Of a stretch of 64,000 nucleotides of DNA, positions 46,269-55,579 are shown one piece after another. Every line of letters begins with the position of its first letter. Position 1 is the stretch's first letter. The stretch is from Flavobacterium ginsengisoli (lineage in GTDB: Bacteria > Bacteroidota > Bacteroidia > Flavobacteriales > Flavobacteriaceae): contig NZ_CP121110.1 in the NCBI RefSeq assembly GCF_029625315.1, forward strand, positions 4,563,501 to 4,627,500, given 5' to 3'. The notes under the pieces were generated by a model, which was not told the origin of the DNA, made no database searches, and saw only the letters and a program-made list of their open reading frames with translations. Both the position numbers and the translations under genes were made by a program.

Positions 46269-46901
46269 ATGATTGATTTTTTAATATATTCAGGTTATTT
46301 GATTTTATTAATTGATCTAGTACTATATTCAATTAGCTTTTTCCGCAAGGAAAAAGCTAATGTTTTTTTTGTTTCTTACTTGGCATTTATATTTTTAATA
46401 CAAATTTCAATGGAAATATTGTATTCGCTAAAAATGAATAACTTGTTTTTGGTCAATAGTTTTTTTATTGGTCAAATGATATTACTGGGTTTATTTTACA
46501 ATTCGATTCTACATATTAAAATTCAAAAGCAATTTGTAAAAATTAGCCTTTTTCTTGCTCTGCTTGTACTGACAATACAATTTATTAAGACGCCACAAGA
46601 ATTTTTAAAATTTAATTTGTTTGAAATTACTTTGACATCGTTGCTAATAGTTGTTTTTGCATTGATACATTTCTACAATATGCTCACAGAAAACAAGACC
46701 TATTATTATGTAAATATGGGTATAATGTTATACTTGCTTTCAAGTACAGTATTGTACATTATAGGTAATTTAACGTCGGTCTTAAATAATGATCTAAAAT
46801 ATTTGAGTTGGCAGTTAAATGCATTTTTGAATATTATTTATTATCTGTTTATTTTGTATGAATGGAAAGTTAGTTTTTCAAAAAAAGGTTTACAAAACTA
46901 A
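46269..46901 (+). CDS. Multi-pass membrane protein, possible sensor partner of the adjacent kinase
   Basis: This 210-residue, very hydrophobic protein has about seven predicted membrane helices (FLIYSGYLILLIDLVLYSISFF, VFFVSYLAFIFLIQISMEILYS, and others) joined by short loops, ending in a short basic tail. Its layout resembles the 7TM sensor regions that precede many kinases, but here it is a separate protein, 22 bases ahead of a kinase with only one helix. A split-sensor arrangement is inference from position. Confidence 0.6.
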   Translation: MIDFLIYSGYLILLIDLVLYSISFFRKEKANVFFVSYLAFIFLIQISMEILYSLKMNNLFLVNSFFIGQMILLGLFYNSILHIKIQKQFVKISLFLALLVLTIQFIKTPQEFLKFNLFEITLTSLLIVVFALIHFYNMLTENKTYYYVNMGIMLYLLSSTVLYIIGNLTSVLNNDLKYLSWQLNAFLNIIYYLFILYEWKVSFSKKGLQN

Positions 46902-46923
46902 TTTGTATTATTAAACGTAGATT

Positions 46924-47714
46924 ATGAACTCCAATTCAATCCCCGAAAAAGAATTAGTTGCTATAATATTATATATCTCTCTGTTTTTTATAATTGTTGC
47001 AGTCGCATTAATAATATTCTTTTACTTTTCTAGAAAAAAATAATTCAGAAAGAATTAGAGAAAATAGATTTAATACTTCGATATCAAAAAGAACAGCTAC
47101 ATGCTATTATTGTTACACAAGAGGAAGAACGCAAAAGAATTGCGCAAGATCTTCATGATGATATTAGTTCAAAATTAAACATTGTTTCCTTAAACAGTCA
47201 TTTGCTTACAGCTCCAAACCTTACAGAGGCTGAAACAGCTGAAATTACAGAAAATATAATCGCTTTAACAACAAAGGCATTAGATAATTCTAGAAAAATT
47301 GCGCATAATTTATTGCCACCAGTTTTTGAAAAATTTGGCTTAAATGCTGGTATCGAGGAATTGTGTGAAGAATTTGAATCTAGTAAGTCTGTCAAAACAT
47401 ATTATAAAAATGAAATTGATTTTGATGAGAAAGAAATAGACAGACATTTACATATTTTTAGAATCCTACAAGAATTAATGAATAATTCGATTCGTCATGG
47501 AAAAGCATCTGAGATATGGATTTCTTTTGCCACTAAAGATGGAGTAAATATTTGTGACTATAAAGATAACGGAGTTGGTTTTGATAGTTCGAATGCCGAA
47601 AATCAAAAAGGTTTAGGAATGAAAAATATCGATAGCCGAATATCATTTTTACAAGGAACAATTGAAATTAACTCTGAAATTAATAACGGTATTGTTGTAA
47701 ATTTTACATTTTAG
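46924..47714 (+). CDS. Sensor histidine kinase, HisKA_3/HATPase type (one-base frameshift)
   Basis: With one A restored in the A7 run at 47034-47040 this is a 263-residue kinase. It has one membrane helix (VAIILYISLFFIIVAVALIIFF), a dimerisation helix with the phospho-acceptor His in EERKRIAQDLHDDISSKLN, and the HATPase domain with N-box ILQELMNNSIRHGKAS, G1 box DNGVGFD and NQKGLGMKNIDSRI. It should phosphorylate the response regulator encoded 114 bases downstream. It lacks any sensory domain of its own. Confidence 0.85.
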
Positions 47715-47828
47715 GTCAAATTATGTGTTTTATGAAGCTTTTTGGTCAATAAAATAGGGTATTTAGACTTTTTCTAATTCATATTTTGTAATTTCGATAA
47801 ACCAAATAAACGACCAAAAACAAATAAG

Positions 47829-48494
47829 ATGAATCCTGCTATTAAAATTGCTCTAGTCGATGATGAAATTTTGTTTCGAAAAGGAATTTCTTTTTTATTG
47901 CAAAGAGAAGAAAATATTGACGTTATTTTTGAGGCTTCAAATGGTGACGAGTTAATTTCTCAATTAAATGAAAGAGAAATTAAACCAGATATAATAATAA
48001 TGGACTTAAAGATGCCAATCTTAAACGGTGTCGAAGCCACAAAAATTATTAGAAAACTATTTCCCGACATTAAGATCATTGCATTGACTAGTTACGATAC
48101 CAAATCGTTTATTGCCAATATGATTCAAGTTGGAGCTGTAGCATACTTAATTAAAAATACTACTCCAAAAGATTTGATTCTTACAATCAATGAGGTCGCA
48201 AAAAAAGGATTCTATTATAACGAAAATGTCTTAAAAACAATTCAAGATACAATAGTTTCTCCTAAAAATGCCAGAGGCGGTTTAGAAACGAATTTCCTTT
48301 CACCTCGTGAAATTGAAATTCTGCAATTAATCTGTCAGCAGAAAACTACTGCAGAAATTGCAGAACATCTTTTTTTAAGTCCAAGAACAATCGAAGGACA
48401 CAGAAACAATTTATTGCTTAAAACAGAATCGCGAAATATTGCCGGTTTGGTTGTCTACGCTATTCAAAATGATTTGGCAGTTTTAACAATTTAA
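47829..48494 (+). CDS. NarL/FixJ-family response regulator
   Basis: This 221-residue protein has a receiver domain at 1-125 with DDE at 11-13, phospho-acceptor Asp59 in IIIMDLKMP, Thr in IIALTSYD and Lys in YLIKNTTP. A LuxR-type helix-turn-helix lies at about 155-215 (LSPREIEILQLICQQKTTAEIAEHLFLSPRTIEGHRNNL). It is the output partner of the kinase at 46924. All canonical phosphorylation residues are present. Confidence 0.92.
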   Translation: MNPAIKIALVDDEILFRKGISFLLQREENIDVIFEASNGDELISQLNEREIKPDIIIMDLKMPILNGVEATKIIRKLFPDIKIIALTSYDTKSFIANMIQVGAVAYLIKNTTPKDLILTINEVAKKGFYYNENVLKTIQDTIVSPKNARGGLETNFLSPREIEILQLICQQKTTAEIAEHLFLSPRTIEGHRNNLLLKTESRNIAGLVVYAIQNDLAVLTI

Positions 48495-48498
48495 AATA

Positions 48499-48624
48499 TT
48501 ATGCTGTCAAAAACTGAATTGACAGCACATAATATAATATGATTGTTATTACAAGAACACATAGTCCTATTTTCTGAATTATATTCAGACCCTTTTGCTG
48601 GTTATTACTTTCATTAAACTTCAT
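48499..48624 (-). CDS. Possible small membrane protein (41 residues)
   Basis: The 348-base gap 48495-48842 holds this short minus-strand ORF, MKFNESNNQQKGLNIIQKIG then a hydrophobic helix (LCVLVITIILYYVLSIQF) and stop. A TACATTTG -7-like box lies about 50 bases upstream of its ATG. The C-terminal part overlaps a TGCTGTCAA...TTGACAGCA hairpin that may terminate the response-regulator gene. Tentative; the rest of the gap shows nothing. Confidence 0.35.
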   Translation of the reverse strand: MKFNESNNQQKGLNIIQKIGLCVLVITIILYYVLSIQFLTA

Positions 48625-48842
48625 AGTTGGTTTTTTTTTACAGCGATTAGTTTTATGAACCTGGGATAGCAAATGTATAGAGAATATTCTTCCAAATTAT
48701 AGGTGTTTTTACCTGTTTTTTTATTGTTTGAAAATCAATTTTCTTCAAGCTTTTTTATTTAACATTCTATATTCAACAGAAAAGATTCTAAGTGTTCTTT
48801 TTTTGCTGATGGCTTTTATATCTTTACTAAAATAATTTTCTG

Positions 48843-50102
48843 ATGAATAAGACTTTATTCTACTTTTTTATACTATTGATTACATTTAATGCTAAAGCTT
48901 CGTTTATCTTACTTCCGATGGACGAATCGACGCAGCAAAATCATTTAAAAGCATACGGAATTACTTATTGGTGTTTGAGCAGAGATTATAAAGCGAGCTG
49001 GCTTTTAAATTATCGCGGTGGTTCTTTTTTACTTCCTGATGCTGATGAAATTAGAAAAGAATGTAAAATACGAGGAGTAAGTTTTGAAGTAATTTCAGAT
49101 AGCGAACAAGCTTCTATTTTAAATGAAATTTCGAGCCCTTCTCAAAATATGGAATCTGTGATTTTAGAAAAAGCACCTAAAATTGCCGTTTATACTCCAA
49201 AAGGAAAACAACCTTGGGATGATGCCGTAACGCTAGTTCTAACTTACGCCGAAATTCCTTTTACCCCAATTTATGATGAAGAAGTTTTAAGTGATCAATT
49301 ATTAATGTACGATTGGCTTCATTTGCATCATGAAGATTTTACCGGACAATATGGAAAATTTTATGCCGCTTACAAAAATACGCCTTGGTACATCGATCAA
49401 AAGAGAGATGCCGAAGCTTTGGCAAAGAAACTAGGATACGCAAAAGTATCTCAGGAAAAAGGAGCAGTTGCTAAAAAAATTAGAGATTTTGTAATTGGAG
49501 GTGGTTTTATGTTTGCCATGTGTTCTGCGACAGATAGTTTCGATATTGCACTTGCTGCAGATGGAGTAGATATTTGCGAAGCTATGTTTGACGGAGATCC
49601 TAGTGAATCTAATTATCAGTCAAAATTAAATTATAATAATTCTTTTGCTTTTAAAAATTTTACTTTAGAAAGAAGGCCAGAGGTATATGAGTTTTCGGAT
49701 ATTGATATGACGACGAAAAGACGAATACCAATGGATAAAGATTATTTTACTTTAATGGAATTTTCTGCAAAATGGGATCCTATTCCGAGTATGTTATGCC
49801 AAAACCATACACAATTGGTAAAAGGTTTTATGGGACAAACGACTTCATTTGATACTTCATTAATAAAATCGAACATCTTAATTATGGGAACTTGCGAGTT
49901 AAACGGCGAGTCAAGATATATTCATGGAGAAAAAGGCAAAGGAATGTTTACTTTTTTTGGAGGACATGATCCAGAAGATTTTCAGCATCAGGTTGGCGAT
50001 CCTCCAACGGTTTTAGATTTACATCCGAATTCGCCTGGATATAGATTGATTTTGAACAATGTTTTATTTCCTGTCGCAAGAAAAAAGAAACTTAAAACAT
50101 AA
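48843..50102 (+). CDS. Exported protein usually labelled asparagine synthetase B in Bacteroidota; function unknown
   Basis: This 419-residue protein has a signal peptide (TLFYFFILLITFNAKASFIL). Conserved blocks are GITYWCLSRDYKASWLLNYRGGSFLLP, KAPKIAVYTPKGKQPWDDAVTLVLTYAEIPF, YDWLHLHHEDFTGQYGKFY, GGGFMFAMCSATDSFDIAL and FTFFGGHDPEDFQHQVGDPPT. It matches a Bacteroidota family carried in databases as asparagine synthetase B. But it lacks the Cys1 N-terminal amidotransferase start and the PP-loop of AsnB, and it is exported. The repeated GGG/GGH elements suggest a class I amidotransferase-like fold. A real synthetase role looks unlikely. Confidence 0.75.
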   Translation: MNKTLFYFFILLITFNAKASFILLPMDESTQQNHLKAYGITYWCLSRDYKASWLLNYRGGSFLLPDADEIRKECKIRGVSFEVISDSEQASILNEISSPSQNMESVILEKAPKIAVYTPKGKQPWDDAVTLVLTYAEIPFTPIYDEEVLSDQLLMYDWLHLHHEDFTGQYGKFYAAYKNTPWYIDQKRDAEALAKKLGYAKVSQEKGAVAKKIRDFVIGGGFMFAMCSATDSFDIALAADGVDICEAMFDGDPSESNYQSKLNYNNSFAFKNFTLERRPEVYEFSDIDMTTKRRIPMDKDYFTLMEFSAKWDPIPSMLCQNHTQLVKGFMGQTTSFDTSLIKSNILIMGTCELNGESRYIHGEKGKGMFTFFGGHDPEDFQHQVGDPPTVLDLHPNSPGYRLILNNVLFPVARKKKLKT

Positions 50103-50906
50103 TTAATTTAAAGAAAACTCAACCCAGATCGGAATATGGTCTGATATTTTTTTTGCACTTTGTAAAGAATCAAAATCTTCGTAAAATTTAATAATTCCAG
50201 AATTGTTTACTTTTAGATTCAATGTCTTATAAAAGATATTGTCAAATTCTGAAGCAAGGCAAATATTGTTTTTGCATTTATGTTTTAAAGTTGTCTTTTG
50301 ATTTTTTAATACAGAATCATATCCCATTTTTTTCAACGGATTAAAAACAGAATGTTTTTCAGGACAATTAAAGTCACCTAAGAAAACGAGATTTAAATCA
50401 GGATATTCGTTTGGTAAAAATTTAAAATATTTGATTTCGGTTTCGGGCTGTTTATTTTTAGTTATTGCGTGAAAATTGACAAGAGTGATTGTCTTTTTAT
50501 TAATTTCGAACGTGGCAAAATAGGGTTCCCGGTCAATTTCTACGCTAAATTTTTTCTCTAGCCAAGGTTTGTTTTTCAATTTGGCTTTGTGAGTTTTCCA
50601 AATAAAGGCGTACCGCTCGGTTTTATAACTGCTACTAGAAGTAGGATCACTTATTTTGTAGTCCCATTTGCTTCCTTTTTGGTTAAGTATTGTGGCAAGT
50701 TTTGCTACAGTTTGTGCACCTCCATTTCCAGCTACAACTTCTTGAATTGCAATTATATCATAAGTAGATATTGTTTTGGCAATATATTCTAGATGAATAT
50801 CAGATTTCGATTTTCCAAAGTTTTCTATATTCCAAGATAGGACTTTGGTTTGTGCAAAAGATAAAAATGTAAATAATAGTAAGACAAGGCAGAGAATTCT
50901 TTTCAT
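50103..50906 (-). CDS. Secreted endonuclease/exonuclease/phosphatase family protein (DNase I-like)
   Basis: This 267-residue protein has a signal peptide (KRILCLVLLLFTFLSFAQTK). The nuclease fold shows KVLSWNIENFG (metal Asn), IIAIQEVVAGNGGAQTV (metal Glu), VNFHAITKN (His), LVFLGDFNCPEKH (Asp-x-Asn) and ISDHIPIWVEF (catalytic Asp-His). All key residues are kept, so it should be active outside the cytoplasm on DNA or a phosphodiester. It abuts the preceding plus-strand gene, and is smaller than the T9SS nuclease at 6985. Confidence 0.85.
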   Translation of the reverse strand: MKRILCLVLLLFTFLSFAQTKVLSWNIENFGKSKSDIHLEYIAKTISTYDIIAIQEVVAGNGGAQTVAKLATILNQKGSKWDYKISDPTSSSSYKTERYAFIWKTHKAKLKNKPWLEKKFSVEIDREPYFATFEINKKTITLVNFHAITKNKQPETEIKYFKFLPNEYPDLNLVFLGDFNCPEKHSVFNPLKKMGYDSVLKNQKTTLKHKCKNNICLASEFDNIFYKTLNLKVNNSGIIKFYEDFDSLQSAKKISDHIPIWVEFSLN

Positions 50907-50974
50907 GAAAAAATTTAACGGGACTAAGATTAAAACATCTCTTCCTGCAATAATTAAGCCTATCTTAAAATAAA

Positions 50975-51208
50975 TTAGTGCTTTTTGTATCGATTTTTTA
51001 AGGCAGTACCAATAATTATAATTTGTAAAACTAACAATGCTGGAATAAAAATCATTTTCCAGTCAATTTCCAACCAGCCCGTTTTTTCAGAAACAAAGGC
51101 AAAGCTTATCGATAAAAAAAGGCAAAGTAACATTGTTTTCATAACTATTTTATTTTGTGTAGTATTAATTCTAGAGAATACAATACTCGCTTTACTTTTT
51201 GGTTTCAT
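50975..51208 (-). CDS. Small two-helix membrane protein
   Basis: This 77-residue ORF has a first helix (MKTMLLCLFLSISFAFVS, possibly a start at the inner Met 23) and a second (MIFIPALLVLQIIIIGTALK) ending in a basic tail. A similarly sized plus-strand ORF overlaps it; I prefer the minus-strand one because its hydrophobic pattern and basic end are membrane-protein-like. Function is unknown. Confidence 0.5.
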   Translation of the reverse strand: MKPKSKASIVFSRINTTQNKIVMKTMLLCLFLSISFAFVSEKTGWLEIDWKMIFIPALLVLQIIIIGTALKNRYKKH

Positions 51209-51286
51209 GGTAGGTTAATAGATTATCACAAATTTAGCAGTATAAACAGTGTAATCCTTACGGGAATCCGTAAAGCGCCATAAAAA

Positions 51287-51955
51287 TTACACCAGTCCGA
51301 AATCTTTTGCAATTGCAATTAAATGCACATTATTATTGGCCTTAAAGTAAATTTTTAGTTTATTGATTCTTTTCTCTATACTGCTTGTTCCGTTAGGAGT
51401 GATAGATGAATCTTTGAACTCTCTAGAAATACTTTCTAATATATATCCTTGAGATAAAAGTTTTAGAATAGAAATATCATATGATTCAATTTCAATTAAA
51501 GATTTGTCATTAAAATTGAACGACAAATCTGAAGAAAGTATTTTTTCTTCATTGTTAAATGTACTTTCAATAGCATTTCTTAATTCGGCAATACTGTTTC
51601 TACCTTTAGTGACATAGGCATTAATACCCAATTCATTAAAAAGATTTTTTATTCTGTAGCTTTTGTCTTCTATAGAAAAAACAATCTTTTTCAGTTTTGG
51701 CTGTACTTTGTTTATTGCTTCAATAAGTTCATCTCCGCTGGTTAAATCTACTTTTCTATGGTCAGATTTAAAAGATAAATCTGTAATCAATAAATCGTAA
51801 GGTTCTTTATCAGCCAATGCCTTTTTTACTTTAAGTAAGCCTTCATCGCAATATTTAACATGATGAATTACAGGAACTTGTAACTCTTCAAGAACTTGAA
51901 CAACTGCGATACTGATACTGTCTAGATCTTCGGCAACTAAAACTTTTTTAAACAT
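51287..51955 (-). CDS. Response regulator with HTH output domain
   Basis: This 222-residue protein has a receiver at 1-125: acidic pair Glu9-Asp10, phospho-acceptor Asp59 in DLLITDLSF, Ser94 in VFSIED and Lys117 in AYVTKGRN. A C-terminal helix-turn-helix of LuxR-like size (DISILKLLSQGYILESISREF to IEKRINKLKIYFKANNNVHLIAIAKDFG) follows. It begins seven bases after the stop of the kinase-like gene at 51963, so the three genes are one operon. It resembles the second-position regulators of Bacteroidota TPR-kinase systems. Confidence 0.85.
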   Translation of the reverse strand: MFKKVLVAEDLDSISIAVVQVLEELQVPVIHHVKYCDEGLLKVKKALADKEPYDLLITDLSFKSDHRKVDLTSGDELIEAINKVQPKLKKIVFSIEDKSYRIKNLFNELGINAYVTKGRNSIAELRNAIESTFNNEEKILSSDLSFNFNDKSLIEIESYDISILKLLSQGYILESISREFKDSSITPNGTSSIEKRINKLKIYFKANNNVHLIAIAKDFGLV

Positions 51956-51962
51956 AATTGTC

Positions 51963-53750
51963 TTATATTGGAAATTTGAAACTTATTTTAAAACCATTTT
52001 CTGATTCTTTGTCAAAATTAAGAGTTCCTTTTATTGTTTTAATACGGTTTTCCACATTTTGTAGTCTTTTTTCTAAAATAAAATATTCAGAGCTTATTTT
52101 TTTGCCATTATCGATATACACTATTTGAATGTTTCTTTCTTCTTTTTTAAACGTTATACTCGCTAGAGATGCATCATTCAGTGTTTTCATGTGATCAAGG
52201 ATTTCCTGAAGAACACGAGAAACAGTAATTTTTTTTACACGGTCAATTTTTTTCCATGAAAAAGCATTTAAACCGTTTACAATTATATTTAGCTTTTGGT
52301 TGGTGTATCCAGAAATCATTTCTTTTAGATCTTTTTCGAAATTTTCGTTGGTAGCGATTTCACTATTTTCTCGAGAAATATTTCTGGTTTTGGAGTAAAT
52401 GTTATTTAAATAGAATAAAAATTTTTCTTTGTTTTCTTCTTCTTCGAGGTTGTAGTTTTCTGTAAATGATAAAATTTTGTCAATGTCTTTTTCAAGTTCA
52501 AATTGTAATTTTTCAGAAATACGCATTTCATTCTTAAAAACTTCGTTATTGCTTTCCTTTCTGCCTTTCGTAATTACATAAAAAATGATGAAGACTAAGC
52601 TTCCAATGCTGACAAAAATTACAACATAAGAAATGTAACTTCTGTTTTTTTGTCTTTGTAGTTCTAATTCTTTTTCTGCTTTTTGGTTTTTGAGTTCTAA
52701 ATTTTCGTCTTTATCTTTTTTTGAATTATATATAGCATCAGCAAATTGATTTTTTGCTTTTTTTCTGCTAACAGCAAGACTGTCAATCATTCTACTATAA
52801 ATTTTCCAATGTTTTTTTGAATTCTTAGCATCGTCGGCCTCAATAAGTCCAGTCAGCATATTGATTTGATTTGTTATAGATTTTGCTTTTTTAGCGCAAT
52901 TGTAAGCTTTTATTGCATTGATTTTCTTTAACTCTGGATTGTTGTATTTTGAATAATATAGATAAAAAGCATAATAATTTCCAATTAGCTCGTAATCATC
53001 GTTTAATGTAAGAGTTACTTCTAAACTTTCGTTAAGGCACTTAAAAGCTTGTTCTTTATGATTTCCAAGTCTTAGATAAGAAAGACCTAAATTATATAAT
53101 ATAGATGCACGCTGAATATTTGTATTCGAAGGAGTTATTTTATCTTCAATCTTATATTTTACAAGTGGTTCTAATAAATTTACTGCTTCTTGATATTTTT
53201 TTTGTTGCATATAGGTAAATGCAATTTCAGACAATATTCGTGCTTTTCTGAACGTTGATACGGCTTTTTTTAATGCTTTTTTATGATAATGCAAAGCCTT
53301 TTCGTTGTCATAAGTATAGTAGTAATGATAAGCCATAAATGTATAAGCATTAACAGCATACTTTACATTTGTTGTCTTATCTAAATAAGGAAAAGCTTTT
53401 ATAAGTTTAGTTTCGGCTTCATAATAATCGCCATTTCGTCGCAAGATTTCTACACTATTATTTAAAGAGCCAACATAATCATCCGCATAATCTTCTATTG
53501 GAACACATAGTGATTGTGTTTTGTTGAAATAAAAAATGGCGCTGTCGGTTTTTCCAGAATCCCAAAAAGCATTTGCCTTGTCCATCGTCTGCTTAATTTC
53601 GACGGAGTGATCGGTTTTGGTGTGATTTATTTTAAGGCTTTTTGCCCAAGAAATAGGTGTAGAATAATATAATGCTAAACCTATAATAGAGATTAACAAG
53701 CAAAAAAGGAAGATTTTTTTTCGAAAAAAGTTGAGCCAGTATTTAATCAT
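51963..53750 (-). CDS. TPR-containing pseudo-histidine kinase (degenerate paralogue of the next gene upstream)
   Basis: This 595-residue protein has an N-terminal helix (FLFCLLISIIGLALYYS), TPR-like repeats over about 55-330, a coiled coil, a second membrane helix (SYVVIFVSIGSLVFIIFYVI) and a kinase-like C-terminus. It aligns position by position with its neighbour, also 595 codons. But the phospho-acceptor His416 is Gln (EKLQFELEKDI), the N-box Asn520 is His (EILDHMKTLND), the G1 motif DNGRG is DNGKK, and the Gly at 562 is Arg. It therefore should not autophosphorylate or bind ATP normally. Its ATG shares a base with the upstream gene's stop (TAATG). Confidence 0.85.
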   Translation of the reverse strand: MIKYWLNFFRKKIFLFCLLISIIGLALYYSTPISWAKSLKINHTKTDHSVEIKQTMDKANAFWDSGKTDSAIFYFNKTQSLCVPIEDYADDYVGSLNNSVEILRRNGDYYEAETKLIKAFPYLDKTTNVKYAVNAYTFMAYHYYYTYDNEKALHYHKKALKKAVSTFRKARILSEIAFTYMQQKKYQEAVNLLEPLVKYKIEDKITPSNTNIQRASILYNLGLSYLRLGNHKEQAFKCLNESLEVTLTLNDDYELIGNYYAFYLYYSKYNNPELKKINAIKAYNCAKKAKSITNQINMLTGLIEADDAKNSKKHWKIYSRMIDSLAVSRKKAKNQFADAIYNSKKDKDENLELKNQKAEKELELQRQKNRSYISYVVIFVSIGSLVFIIFYVITKGRKESNNEVFKNEMRISEKLQFELEKDIDKILSFTENYNLEEEENKEKFLFYLNNIYSKTRNISRENSEIATNENFEKDLKEMISGYTNQKLNIIVNGLNAFSWKKIDRVKKITVSRVLQEILDHMKTLNDASLASITFKKEERNIQIVYIDNGKKISSEYFILEKRLQNVENRIKTIKGTLNFDKESENGFKISFKFPI

Positions 53751-55471
53751 TATGCCGGAAATTTAATTAAAACTTTAAAACCTTTTCCAAAATCTGAATG
53801 AATATTTATCTCGCCTTTAATGGCATTAATTCTATTTTCAATATTATGTAAACCATTTTTTAAAACCATTTTGTTTATATCGATTCCTCGTCCGTTATCG
53901 GTATAATTAATTATTATACTATTATCGAGCTCTTTAAAAGTTAGTGCAACTAAACTCGCACAACTATGTTTTTTCATGTTCACAAGTAATTCTTGTATAG
54001 AACGATAAACAGCTATTTTTTTAGTTCTGTCAATAGAATCCCATGAAATGGTATCCAAACCATTTATCATAAGATTTGTGGTTGGTGTATTAAATCCAGA
54101 AATCATTTCTTTAATCAAAACTATATAATTTTGATTGCTTATAGTTGGGGTATTTTCTTTTGAAATATTTCTTGTTCGAGAATAAATATCTTCTAATCTT
54201 TTTAATAGATGCTTTTTATTTTCTTGAGTAGAAATGTTTCTATTTTCGACAAATGCCATTGTGTGATAAATGTCATTGGCAAGTTCGTCATGTAATTTTT
54301 TTGAGATTCTAGTTTCGCTTTGATATGTTGCTTCTATTTTTTGACGATTGGCTCGTGAGGTCAGAAAAAAATAAATGAAAACGATTAGGGCAGATGCAAA
54401 TATGATTACTATATAGGAAATAATATTACTGTTTTCTTGTTTTGCTAACTGAAGTTCATTTTTAATTTTTTGAGCTTTTAATTTTAGATTTTCCTCTTTT
54501 TCCTTTTTAGTGTCGTATTTAATTTTTGCAAATTGATTTTTTGCTTGTTGCCTTACTTCAAAAATGCTATCTATTGCACTTATATAAATAAGCATATTTT
54601 TTTTTGATTCGACATCGGGACTATTTTCTATTATAAATTTTAAAGCAAGTAGTCGCTCATCTATATTACCTGATAATGTATAATTTTTATAGCTTAATTT
54701 AGCGTACTTCATTGCTAAACCAGCTTTGTTTTTTTGATAGAATTGAGAAAGATTATAATAGGTTTTGCCTAAGCCTTCTAAATAATTTGCTTGAGATTTT
54801 ATTTTTAAGCTCTTTCTAAAAAAGGAAAGTGCTCTTGGATCTTCTAGTTTATAATAGCAGTATCCTATGTAATCTAATATTTTGGAATAATTTTCAGGAC
54901 TATCTTTTAAGATCTTCTCTTTACTTATTGAAAGAAAAATGGGAAGCGCTTTTTTAAACTTATGTTGTTTTATATAAATAACAGCGATATTGTTTTTTGC
55001 TTCAAGTTTATTTATCCTGTCAATTTTTAAAGTAAATGCCTTAGAGTAATAATAAATTGCAGTTGGGTAATCGTAGGTATAAAAATAGTTCCTTCCTAAT
55101 ACACTGTAGATATTCCAGATATAATTAGAGTCTTTTATTTGATTTAGAAACGGAATTGTTTCTATTGCTGTTTTTGTACTACCAACAAAATCTTCATGTT
55201 TTTGCTGAATTTCGGCCATATAGTACATACAATAAACATAATTCTTTACATCGTCTTTAAGATTGCTATTTGCCCTTGCCTTATTGTATAAATAAAATGC
55301 ACTGTCTAACTGTTTGTTTTTATAAAAGAAGTCGGCCGAACGAATCGTTTTTTCTATTTCGATTTTATTGCTTGCAATTTTTTCTACCGGTTTTTTCTTG
55401 TTTTGGCACGCAAAAAAAAATACAAAAATGAAAATTGTATAAAAGGTAATTTGTATTTTTTTTGGAATCAT
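53750..55471 (-). CDS. TPR-containing sensor histidine kinase (probable lipoprotein/periplasmic sensor)
   Basis: I prefer the start at 55471 (MIPKKIQITF), which gives a lipobox IFVFFFACQNKKK and 573 residues; the open frame reaches 55537 (595 codons, used for numbering). TPR repeats over about 60-320 lie outside the membrane, then a coiled coil, a helix (NIISYIVIIFASALIVFIYFFL) and an intact HisKA_3/HATPase module: His416 in SKKLHDELANDIYHTMAFVEN, N520 in QELLVNMKKHS, DNGRGID at 547-553, and NGLHNIENRI. It is an active kinase by motif. A TATTTTTG box lies directly upstream of this ATG. It probably drives the regulator at 51287. Confidence 0.87.
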   Translation of the reverse strand: MIPKKIQITFYTIFIFVFFFACQNKKKPVEKIASNKIEIEKTIRSADFFYKNKQLDSAFYLYNKARANSNLKDDVKNYVYCMYYMAEIQQKHEDFVGSTKTAIETIPFLNQIKDSNYIWNIYSVLGRNYFYTYDYPTAIYYYSKAFTLKIDRINKLEAKNNIAVIYIKQHKFKKALPIFLSISKEKILKDSPENYSKILDYIGYCYYKLEDPRALSFFRKSLKIKSQANYLEGLGKTYYNLSQFYQKNKAGLAMKYAKLSYKNYTLSGNIDERLLALKFIIENSPDVESKKNMLIYISAIDSIFEVRQQAKNQFAKIKYDTKKEKEENLKLKAQKIKNELQLAKQENSNIISYIVIIFASALIVFIYFFLTSRANRQKIEATYQSETRISKKLHDELANDIYHTMAFVENRNISTQENKKHLLKRLEDIYSRTRNISKENTPTISNQNYIVLIKEMISGFNTPTTNLMINGLDTISWDSIDRTKKIAVYRSIQELLVNMKKHSCASLVALTFKELDNSIIINYTDNGRGIDINKMVLKNGLHNIENRINAIKGEINIHSDFGKGFKVLIKFPA

Positions 55472-55579
55472 GCGCCAAAAATAAATAATTTTATTTCTTA
55501 CAAAAGCGTATAAATACCTGTTTTTCAAAAATCTCAAAAAAAAGAAAATTCACATTCTGATTTCCAGTGATATACAGAA

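Noticed and set aside
50985..51218. Plus-strand ORF of 77 codons
   Set aside because: It overlaps the minus-strand small membrane protein, which has the better hydrophobic pattern and basic tail.
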